A DNA stretch of 5,347 nucleotides from an uncultured Collinsella sp. Its GTDB lineage: Bacteria; Actinomycetota; Coriobacteriia; Coriobacteriales; Coriobacteriaceae. The position numbers were made by a program, and so were the translations under genes. Shown in pieces: positions 1-5,322 of this stretch. The stretch spans positions 1 to 5,347 of the forward strand of contig CAUGNQ010000081.1 in NCBI GenBank assembly GCA_959600835.1. Direction: 5' to 3'. Position 1 is the stretch's first letter. Each line of letters starts with the position of its first letter. The notes under the pieces are model-generated. The model saw only the letters and a program-made list of their open reading frames with translations. It was not told the origin of the DNA and ran no database searches.

Positions 1-1
1 G

Positions 2-1225
2 CCGCTGCTCGGGCTCGCACAGCGCAAAGGCCGGCCTCGGGCAGTTGTCAGCACCGCCGTCCCCATCGCCATCTTGGGGTTGACTCAGATTCAGTCCCCC
101 ACGAGCCCGCTTGCGCTCGAGATTCTGGGATGCCTCGCATTCCTTGGACTCGGCCTACTGGGTGGCGCGGCACACCATGCCTTCGCAACGACATTCCAAG
201 ACGATCCCAAGCTCGCCACCGGTGCGGGAGCAGCCTATGCCGCGGGCATCCTGATGCAGTTCGCCATCAACCTGCTCAATTGCGGCGGCATCGCAGAGCT
301 CATCGTCCTTGGCACAGCGACGATCGCCATCTCCGCCCTCAGCGTCGTTCCCCAAAAGGCTGCTGAGAGCTCCAGCCCCGCCATCAATCCCCTTGTTGAG
401 CCATCGCACGCCCTTGCCAAGCAGGCGTGTTGGAGCATCGCGCTCGTCATGATTCTGGCCTGTCTGTTCTCTACTCTCGATAACGTGGTCACGTTCTCCA
501 ACGCCCACGGCACCATCGCCGTGCAGACCTGGCCGCGCCTCTTTTTGGCAGCGAGCGGTCTTGCCGCCGGTCTTATCTTTGATCTTGCCGAGCGTCGCTA
601 CATGGGACTCGTCATGTTCGGCGTCACGGTACTCTCCACCATTTCGATCTTAGCCGTCGAAGCAGGAGCCGATCCCAACCTGGGCCTCATTGTCTTTTAC
701 CTGAGCTCGGGCTTTTTCGTCACGTTCTTTACTGCCACGTTTACTCAGCTGGCACCGCGCATGCACGCGCCCGCCTTCTGGGCCGGCATGGGACGCGCCG
801 CCAATAACGTGTGCGCGTTCACCACGTCGGGCGTCTCGCTTGCGCTTGTGACCTCGGGCAATGTTGCTCTCATCATGATCGGTGCGCTCGTTTTGCTCGT
901 CGCCGCCTGCGCGGCATTCGTGGCAGCCGGCTTGTTCCGCCTACCCCAAACCGAGCAGGAGCGCGAACATCAACAGCTTGCCGAGGAGGCGCTGGCAGCA
1001 CCGAGTATCGAGGAGCAGCGTCAGGTCTTCATCACCGATCACGCTCTCACCCCGCGCGAAGTTGACGTGCTGGTGGCTGTGACCCAAGATGAGCGCCCGC
1101 TCAAACAGGTCGCCGAGGAGCTTGGTATCTCGATGCGCATGGTGCAGCGCCACCTGAGTTCCATTTATCAAAAGACCGGCACGCAGACGCGCGCCGGTCT
1201 CACCAAGGCCTTCCCCTCCGCCTAA
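2..1225 (+). CDS. Membrane-anchored LuxR-family transcriptional regulator, 5' end cut by the window
   Basis: The frame is open from the left edge, so the start is outside the window; a TTG at 74 lies inside the frame with hydrophobic coding sequence before it and is not a convincing start. About 407 residues are visible. The first ~310 are very hydrophobic, with roughly nine or ten candidate membrane spans separated by short polar loops, resembling an MFS-like sensor part. A charged linker (EQEREHQQLAEEAL) follows, then a GerE/LuxR helix-turn-helix over about the last 62 residues. There, LTPREVDVL is the usual first helix and QVAEELGISMRMVQRHLSSIYQKTG covers the turn and recognition helix. 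Proteins of this design are numerous in Coriobacteriia, and some are known to control neighbouring catabolic genes in response to small molecules. The ligand and targets here are unknown. The gene converges on the kinase-like gene and ends in TAA three bases before a terminator. I am confident of the class, not of any function. Confidence 0.9.
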   Translation, partial: PLLGLAQRKGRPRAVVSTAVPIAILGLTQIQSPTSPLALEILGCLAFLGLGLLGGAAHHAFATTFQDDPKLATGAGAAYAAGILMQFAINLLNCGGIAELIVLGTATIAISALSVVPQKAAESSSPAINPLVEPSHALAKQACWSIALVMILACLFSTLDNVVTFSNAHGTIAVQTWPRLFLAASGLAAGLIFDLAERRYMGLVMFGVTVLSTISILAVEAGADPNLGLIVFYLSSGFFVTFFTATFTQLAPRMHAPAFWAGMGRAANNVCAFTTSGVSLALVTSGNVALIMIGALVLLVAACAAFVAAGLFRLPQTEQEREHQQLAEEALAAPSIEEQRQVFITDHALTPREVDVLVAVTQDERPLKQVAEELGISMRMVQRHLSSIYQKTGTQTRAGLTKAFPSA

Positions 1226-1228
1226 AAC

Positions 1229-1259
1229 AAACCACCACAAAGGGCCTTTGTGGTGGTTT
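1229..1259. terminator. Bidirectional intrinsic terminator between convergent genes
   Basis: A perfect inverted repeat, AAACCACCACAAAGG at 1229-1243 and CCTTTGTGGTGGTTT at 1245-1259. The innermost G/C pairs probably open to form the loop. On the plus strand the stem runs into TTTT at 1257-1260. On the minus strand it is followed by TTTGTTTT (1224-1231). It starts 3 bases after the TAA of the LuxR-type gene and lies 7 bases past the TAG of the kinase-like gene, so it can end both transcripts. Confidence 0.9.
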
Positions 1260-1266
1260 TGATTGG

Positions 1267-1890
1267 CTAGGCTTCGAGCTGGGCGACTTTGTAGCGGTAG
1301 GCAGCGGCGATAACGTCTTTGCAGCCTTCGCGCCCCAGCTTGGCGCGGTTGACGACGATATCCTTACCGCTCGTCATCTTCCACTTGCCGGCACTGTAGC
1401 GCTTATAGAACGCCTCGCGCGCCTTCTGCTGCTGCTTGACCAGCTTGGCGCCCTTCTTTTTGTTGAGACCACGCTTCTTGCGCACGATCTCGACGCGGTC
1501 CTCAAAGGGCGCAGTCACCAGCACGGCGATGTGGTTGGGGTTGTTGCGCAGCAGATAATCGGACAGACGGCCTTCGATAATGCAGCTCTCGGTCTCGCCC
1601 AGATCCAAAATCACTTGGCTCATCTTTTGGAACAACTTATCCGAGTACGAACGCGCATCGTAGCGGTCGGGCAGAAACGCCATGTTCTCCACAGCCAGAC
1701 GCTCGTCGTAGGCGGCCATCTTATCGAGCGACTCGCCCGCGCGCAGCGACGCACGCACCAGCAGCTCGTTGTCATACAGCGGAATCCCCAACTCGTCGGC
1801 AAGCATGCGACCAATCTCGTGGCCCTCGGCACCAAAGTCGCGCGCGATGGTAATGACCACAGGACTCTTCTTGTTCTCCAGATCGCTCAT
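1267..1890 (-). CDS. Cytidylate kinase-like family protein
   Basis: This 207-residue protein fits the cytidylate-kinase-like family (Pfam Cytidylate_kin2 type). That family resembles nucleoside monophosphate kinases, but its physiological substrate is generally unproven. The N-terminus has a first strand (VVITIARDFG, residues 11-20), a glycine-rich loop GAEGHEIG (20-27) in place of the classical GxxGxGK[ST], then LADELGIPLYDNELL. A second core element, CIIEGRLSDYLL (103-114), matches the region where the family usually has a GR(S/C)AD-like motif. A basic stretch RKKRGLNKKKG (137-147) is the probable lid, and the C-terminal DIVVNRAKLGREGC is the family's usual late strand and helix. The ATG at 1890 follows AGAAAGGA (1897-1904) with 6 bases of spacing, which supports this start. 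The gene ends next to a strong terminator. It lies 167 bases downstream of the transporter on the same strand, separated by a large hairpin, so it may have its own promoter; I found no convincing one. The missing loop lysine is typical of the family and does not itself indicate inactivity. Confidence 0.85.
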   Translation of the reverse strand: MSDLENKKSPVVITIARDFGAEGHEIGRMLADELGIPLYDNELLVRASLRAGESLDKMAAYDERLAVENMAFLPDRYDARSYSDKLFQKMSQVILDLGETESCIIEGRLSDYLLRNNPNHIAVLVTAPFEDRVEIVRKKRGLNKKKGAKLVKQQQKAREAFYKRYSAGKWKMTSGKDIVVNRAKLGREGCKDVIAAAYRYKVAQLEA

Positions 1891-1955
1891 CGCGATTCCT
1901 TTCTAACAAATGAGAAAAGGGCTGTTTATCTCTTATTCCCACGATACCGTACCTG

Positions 1956-2054
1956 GGTTTTCCTGGTGCCCAAGATTGGCCTGAAAGAGGAGCGACGCGT
2001 ACTTTGGTACGCGAGCGACGGTTTGAAGGCCAAGGTTGGGTGCCAGGGAAAGCC
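1956..2054. repeat. Long imperfect inverted repeat (about 99 bases), possible repetitive extragenic palindrome
   Basis: The two halves pair around one centre. The apex is CGCGTAC (1996-2002), loop TTTG, GTACGCG (2007-2013). TTGGCCT (1976-1982) pairs with AGGCCAA (2027-2033). GGTGCCCAA (1965-1973) pairs with TTGGGTGCC (2036-2044), with two G-U pairs as RNA. GGTTTTCCT (1956-1964) pairs with AGGGAAAGCC (2045-2054), with one bulged G and one further U-G pair. The stem is interrupted by a symmetric internal loop in which both strands read AGCGA (1991-1995 and 2014-2018). The element begins 3 bases past the permease stop. No T-run follows on the minus strand, so it does not look like a standard terminator. 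It may be a dispersed repeat, an mRNA-stabilising or processing hairpin, or a transcription barrier. The structure is visible directly; its role is inferred. Confidence 0.75.
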
Positions 2055-2057
2055 AAG

Positions 2058-2696
2058 CTATGCGGCTACGATGCGGCGTTGGTAAGCTCGGACCAGCAGC
2101 GAGATACCAAAGTTGAGCACAAAGTACATCGCAAACACCAGGCCGTAGAGCATAAGTACCTGCGACAGGTCGATCGCATGGGCCATCACGACGTTTGCCG
2201 TGTACATGAGCTCGGCCACGTTAATGCCCGAAAGATACGAGCTGTCCTTGATGACGGTCGTGCACTGGCTAAACAGTGCCGGAATGATCGTCTTAAACGT
2301 CTGCGGCAGAATGATGTAGCGCATGGTGGCAAAGAAGCCGAAGCCCTGGCTCTGCGCCGCCTCAAACTGGCCGCGCGGAATCGAGTTGAGGCCGCCGCGC
2401 ACAATCTCGGCCATAACAGCGCTGGTAAACAGCGTAAAGGCGATGGTCGAAATCACAATGTCCAAACCCTGCACAGTAAAGTAGATAAACAGGATCCACA
2501 GCAGGTTCGGTGTGCAGCGGAACAGCTCGATATAGGCGCTCACCAGAATACGGAACGGGCGGGGCGCATAGCTTTTAACGAGCGCCAGCACCGTGCCAAA
2601 GATGAGCGAGAAAAAGATCGACAGCGCCGAGATCTCGATGGTCTTAACAAAGCCGCCCCAAATGTAGAGCAGGTTGGTCGCGTTGAAGATTTCCAT
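2058..2696 (-). CDS. Polar amino acid ABC transporter permease (second permease of the pair)
   Basis: A 212-residue integral membrane protein of the HisM/HisQ/GlnP permease family, the usual length for that family. It should form half of the membrane channel with the permease encoded just upstream. Visible features in order are a first span (about 19-40), the family motif ELFRCTP (57-63) before a second span (about 65-88), and the EAA loop that contacts the ATPase. The EAA loop includes RGQFEAAQSQGF (108-119) with IILP at 128-131. Further spans lie around 134-150 and 178-202, and the tail is basic (RAYQRR). The ATG at 2696 has a perfect AGGAGG at 2705-2710 with 8 bases of spacing. The preceding gene stops at 2700, leaving 3 bases between the genes, so the ribosome site sits in the end of that gene and the two are probably translationally coupled. 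This is the last gene of the transporter cluster and ends in TAG just before the long hairpin. Confidence 0.95.
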   Translation of the reverse strand: MEIFNATNLLYIWGGFVKTIEISALSIFFSLIFGTVLALVKSYAPRPFRILVSAYIELFRCTPNLLWILFIYFTVQGLDIVISTIAFTLFTSAVMAEIVRGGLNSIPRGQFEAAQSQGFGFFATMRYIILPQTFKTIIPALFSQCTTVIKDSSYLSGINVAELMYTANVVMAHAIDLSQVLMLYGLVFAMYFVLNFGISLLVRAYQRRIVAA

Positions 2697-2699
2697 GCG

Positions 2700-3446
2700 C
2701 TAGGCCTCCTCTACGTTGTCGAGCCCCAGCTCGGCCAGGCTCACGCCGCGCGGACGCTCCTTGGAGCGGCGCTCGAGCCACTGCACCAGCATGGCGAGCG
2801 GAAAGCAGATGATGAAGTACATAAGGCAGCAGACGATGTATCCCTGCAGGTAGCCGTACAGACTCACAAAGTTGTCGGAACGATACATAAGATCGCCGCC
2901 GGCCACGAGCGCCAGTACCGACGTGTTCTTGACCAGATTGAGCGCCTGGTTACACAGCGGCGGCAGGATGATCTTGAATGTCTGAGGCAGCACAATGTAC
3001 CAGTACGCCTGCGCACGGGTGAAGCCCTGGCTCTGGGCCGCCTCCATCTGACCGCGCGGAACGGCCTCGATACCAGTGCGGATGACCTCCGAAATGTAGG
3101 CCGCGTGATACAGGCCCACACCCAAGAAGCCCAGCACGAACGGCGCGATGCGCACCGGCTGGTCGGCACCGGTTATGGCCTGCAAAAACTGCGGACCAGC
3201 CATGTACATAAAGAGCACCTGCACGGGCAACGGGGTGTTCTGGTAAAACTCCACGTACACGCGGCTTATGGCGCGCAGCACGCGCGAACGGGTGGTAGAG
3301 AACACACCCAGCAGCGTGCCCAGCACCAGCGACAGCAGCAGACCGGCAACGACCACCTGTAGCGTCACGCCAAAGCCCTCCCAGAAGGGCCCCATGTTTT
3401 GAAATGTCGTCGACCAACGGTCGGCGTCAAATAATCCTTCGAGCAT
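2700..3446 (-). CDS. Polar amino acid ABC transporter permease (first permease of the pair)
   Basis: A 248-residue HisM/GlnP-type permease that would pair with the following gene's product to form the transmembrane channel. From the chosen start there is an amphipathic N-terminus, a span at about 27-49, and the family motif EFYQNTPLPVQ (66-76). Next come a span to about 90, the EAA loop RGQMEAAQSQGF (131-142) with IVLP at 151-154, and a last span at about 203-222. The tail is polar and rather long (ERRSKERPRG and onward). The frame extends upstream to a TTG at 3479, which would overlap the preceding gene. I prefer the ATG at 3446 because AAGGAAGG lies just upstream (3453-3460) at normal spacing, and because the binding-protein gene ends at 3472. 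The EAA segment is nearly the same as in the partner permease (GQ[MF]EAAQSQGF), as expected for a paralogous heterodimer. Membership is clear; the transported amino acid cannot be read from the permease alone. Confidence 0.95.
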   Translation of the reverse strand: MLEGLFDADRWSTTFQNMGPFWEGFGVTLQVVVAGLLLSLVLGTLLGVFSTTRSRVLRAISRVYVEFYQNTPLPVQVLFMYMAGPQFLQAITGADQPVRIAPFVLGFLGVGLYHAAYISEVIRTGIEAVPRGQMEAAQSQGFTRAQAYWYIVLPQTFKIILPPLCNQALNLVKNTSVLALVAGGDLMYRSDNFVSLYGYLQGYIVCCLMYFIICFPLAMLVQWLERRSKERPRGVSLAELGLDNVEEA

Positions 3447-3451
3447 TTGAT

Positions 3452-3460
3452 TCCTTCCTT
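3452..3460 (-). promoter_or_regulatory. Ribosome binding site deciding the start of the first permease
   Basis: On the minus strand the sequence AAGGAAGGA precedes TCAA or ATCAA and then ATG at 3446. It is a good Shine-Dalgarno match at normal spacing. The upstream in-frame TTG at 3479 has no comparable site and would overlap the end of the binding-protein gene, so this site argues for the shorter protein. Confidence 0.75.
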
Positions 3461-3471
3461 GGACGATGCGC

Positions 3472-4347
3472 CTATACAAGACCCCAGGTCTTGACCTCTT
3501 GGTCGAGCCAGCCGTCGGCCAGACGATCGCAAATCACCTGATCGACCACGGCCGAAAGGTCGCAGCCCTTCTTGGTCGCCACGCCGTAGCCCTGCTCGCC
3601 AAACTTGACCTCGGGCTGCAGCAGCTCAACGGTCTCGTTCATGTAACCGGCCAGCGTGGAGCGGTCCATGGCAAAGACGTCGATATTGCCGGCGTCGAGC
3701 GAGCTCTTGATGATGGGGTAGCCGCTAAAGGCCCTAAACTCGGGCTTGCAGCTAAAGCCGTTGTCCTTGATCATCTGCTCGATCAGGCCCTGCGTGGTGG
3801 CACCCTGGCTCACGCCGATGACCTTGCCGTCCAGGTCCTCAATCGAGGTAAAGCCCGAACGCTTCTTGACCATGAGTCCAACGTAGTCGGTGCGGTACGG
3901 CGTCGAGAAATCCCAGCTCTTCTTGCGCTCGTCGGTGATGGTGTAGGTCGCCGCGACCACGTCGAGTTGGCCGTTATCGATCAGCGGGCCGCGCGTCTTG
4001 GGCGTTACGTCGGTAAACTCGACAAGCTCCTGGGCGCGGGCCTCTTTGTAGCTCACGCCAAAGACGGCAGCGGCGATCTGGTAGCACAAATCGACTTCCA
4101 TGCCCTCAAAGCGACCCTTGGCGGTGTCGTAATAGCCGTAGCCGGGAACGTCTTTCTTAACGCCGGCATTCAGATGGCCGCGCGACTTGATGGCCGCAAG
4201 CTTGGATCCCTTGTCGGAACCCTCGCCGCTGGTGGAGTTGCCGCAACCGGTGAGCGCGGTCCCCGTCAGCGCAAGCATGCCGGCGCCAGCCAGCTGCAAA
4301 AAGTGACGGCGCGATACAGCCGCCCTCGTCATATCCGTCATGTCCAT
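3472..4347 (-). CDS. Polar amino acid ABC transporter substrate-binding lipoprotein, probably aspartate/glutamate
   Basis: A 291-residue family 3 extracellular binding protein that would capture an amino acid at the outer membrane face and deliver it to the two permeases. The N-terminus has a twin-arginine-type signal SRRHFLQ (12-18), a hydrophobic stretch, and a lipobox LTGC with the lipid-anchored cysteine at 35, followed by a low-complexity Ser/Gly linker. The mature part has family landmarks: GYGYYD, FEGMEVDLCYQIA, and TYTITDER with Arg 141, which by family analogy binds the ligand carboxylate. Further on are FSTPYRTDYVGLMV, the hinge-proximal GVSQGATTQ, and DVFAMDRS with Asp 228, which by analogy binds the amino group. 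From the second lobe on it resembles the PEB1 aspartate/glutamate-binding protein from memory, so an acidic amino acid is my best guess; glutamine is an alternative. The start is slightly ambiguous: GTG at 4350 and ATGs at 4347, 4341 and 4332 are in frame. ATG 4347 was chosen because AGGCG lies about 7 bases upstream. The ATPase gene stops 8 bases before. Confidence 0.93.
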   Translation of the reverse strand: MDMTDMTRAAVSRRHFLQLAGAGMLALTGTALTGCGNSTSGEGSDKGSKLAAIKSRGHLNAGVKKDVPGYGYYDTAKGRFEGMEVDLCYQIAAAVFGVSYKEARAQELVEFTDVTPKTRGPLIDNGQLDVVAATYTITDERKKSWDFSTPYRTDYVGLMVKKRSGFTSIEDLDGKVIGVSQGATTQGLIEQMIKDNGFSCKPEFRAFSGYPIIKSSLDAGNIDVFAMDRSTLAGYMNETVELLQPEVKFGEQGYGVATKKGCDLSAVVDQVICDRLADGWLDQEVKTWGLV

Positions 4348-4355
4348 CACCGCGC

Positions 4356-5087
4356 CTAGTGCAGAATCTTGGACAGGAACTCGCGGCAGCGCGGGTTCTC
4401 GGGGTTATCGAAGAAGTGCTCGGGCGTGCCCTCCTCCAGAATGCGGCCGTCCTCCATAAAGATGACGCGGTCGGCCACCTGGCGCGCAAAGCCCATCTCA
4501 TGCGTCACGCAGATCATGGTGATGTCCTCCTGCGCAAGCTCAATCATAACGTCCAGAACCTCCTGGACCATCTCGGGGTCGAGCGCCGAGGTCGGCTCGT
4601 CAAACAGGATGATGGGCTGCTTGGTACACAGGGCACGGGCGATGGCGATGCGCTGCTGCTGACCACCCGAGAGATTCTGCGGATACTCGCCGGCCTTATG
4701 CGCCATGCCGACGCGCTTGAGCGCGGCGATGGCGATCTCGGTCGCCTCCTCCTTGCTCTTCTTTTGCAGCTTGATGGGCGCGAGCGTCAGGTTGCCGAGC
4801 ACCGTCATGTTGGGATACAGGTTGAACTGCTGAAACACCATGGAACTATACTTGCGAGCCATCTCCAGGTGGTTCTTTTTGGTGAGCGGCGTACCGTCGA
4901 TGATGACCTCGCCCGACGTGGGCTCCTCAAGATAATCGACACAGCGGATGAGCGTCGACTTACCCGAGCCGGAAGGCCCGATCATTACGAGCTTCTCGCC
5001 GCGCTTGACGGTGAGGTTGATATCTTTGAGCACATGCAGGTCGCCAAAGTACTTGTTGAGATGCTTAATCTCGATCATGTCTGCCAT
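4356..5087 (-). CDS. Polar amino acid ABC transporter ATP-binding protein
   Basis: A 243-residue cytoplasmic ATPase of the GlnQ/HisP (PAAT) family, full length, which dimerises under the permeases and powers import. All ABC motifs are intact: the aromatic A-loop at NKYFG (11-15), Walker A GPSGSGKST (37-45) and the Q-loop in VFQQFNLYP (84-92). The signature is LSGGQQQR (139-146), Walker B is IILFDEPTS (159-167) with catalytic Glu 164, the D-loop is SALD (167-170), and the H-switch is VTHEMGFA with His 196. FQQFNLYPNMTVLGN and the FFDNPENPR segment near the C-terminus are typical of polar amino acid importers. The ATG at 5087 has AGGGAAGGG (5094-5102) upstream at normal spacing; an internal ATG at 5078 is possible but less well placed. 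It is the first gene of the four-gene transporter cluster. GlnQ is the usual default name, but the substrate is not proven, so no symbol is given. Confidence 0.96.
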   Translation of the reverse strand: MADMIEIKHLNKYFGDLHVLKDINLTVKRGEKLVMIGPSGSGKSTLIRCVDYLEEPTSGEVIIDGTPLTKKNHLEMARKYSSMVFQQFNLYPNMTVLGNLTLAPIKLQKKSKEEATEIAIAALKRVGMAHKAGEYPQNLSGGQQQRIAIARALCTKQPIILFDEPTSALDPEMVQEVLDVMIELAQEDITMICVTHEMGFARQVADRVIFMEDGRILEEGTPEHFFDNPENPRCREFLSKILH

Positions 5088-5122
5088 GAATGTCCCTTCC
5101 CTGCGTTTACACGAGTTGAACT

Positions 5123-5128
5123 ATTGTA
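5123..5128 (-). promoter_or_regulatory. Weak candidate -10 element for the transporter operon
   Basis: On the minus strand TACAAT (5 of 6 to TATAAT) lies 35 bases upstream of the ATPase ATG, giving a plausible short leader. No good -35 is seen at 16-18 bases upstream (the sequence there is near CTGCGG), and there is no extended -10. The operon must start somewhere in 5088-5300 unless it is read through from the right, and this is the best-looking site in that gap. Confidence 0.3.
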
Positions 5129-5197
5129 CGGAAAGAACCACGTTTCCGCAGCCCACACTACATCCCCGTAAAGAACCCGCAATCTTCCACCCACTCA

Positions 5198-5236
5198 TTG
5201 GGCACTCATTTAAGTCTGTCCCCAGTGAGCGCCCAA
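5198..5236. repeat. 39-base inverted repeat with a CTGTCCCC-containing loop upstream of the transporter
   Basis: TTGGGCACTCA (5198-5208) pairs with TGAGCGCCCAA (5226-5236), 10 of 11 positions complementary with one A-C mismatch, around a 17-base loop that contains TAAGTCTGTCCCC. The left arm also overlaps a direct repeat, CACTCATT at 5192-5199 and again at 5203-5210, an 11-base period. It lies about 110 bases upstream of the ATPase start. It could be a REP-like element, a remnant of a mobile element end, or an operator. On the minus strand TTGGGC and TTAAAT sit 17 bases apart within it, so a weak promoter is also possible. Only the repeat structure itself is directly supported. Confidence 0.5.
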
Positions 5237-5299
5237 CCGCCCTTGTTGAGCATAAGTCAGCGAAAACCCGTACACGCGAGCAAGGTGACGTGAAATCAG

Positions 5300-5322
5300 A
5301 ACCACCCTTAAAAAGGGTGGTT
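5300..5322. terminator. Terminator-like hairpin near the right edge
   Basis: AACCACCCTT (5300-5309) and AAGGGTGGTT (5313-5322) form a perfect 10-base-pair stem with an AAA loop. The T-tract is poor on both strands (TTTGCTCTT on plus, TTCTGATTTC on minus). No plus-strand gene ends before it in this window. The likely role is to end a minus-strand gene lying to the right: a TAA at 5328-5330 on the minus strand would fit such a stop, but only a few codons of that frame are visible. Confidence 0.55.

Noticed and set aside
1891..1955. Separate promoter for the kinase-like gene
   Set aside because: Only poor matches such as GATAAA or TATCGT are present, with no properly spaced -35.
1531..2085. Plus-strand open frame of 184 codons over the kinase-like gene and the hairpin gap
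   Set aside because: It is antisense to the kinase-like gene and reads through the inverted repeat; there is no supporting start signal.
2004..3362. Long plus-strand open frame of 452 codons opposite both permeases
   Set aside because: Its product is rich in Arg, His, Gln and Asp with no fold-like pattern, and it runs antisense to two clear permease genes. It is explained by the G/C-rich third positions of the real genes.
3466..5171. Two plus-strand open frames (297 and 270 codons) opposite the binding protein and the ATPase
   Set aside because: Both are antisense to unmistakable genes with intact motifs, have no ribosome site of note, and show no recognisable domain.
5121..5253. Tiny minus-strand frames upstream of the ATPase (15 codons from 5253, 25 codons from 5198) as possible leader peptides
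   Set aside because: Neither has a ribosome site, and neither has a run of a regulatory amino acid or an attenuator-type hairpin after it.
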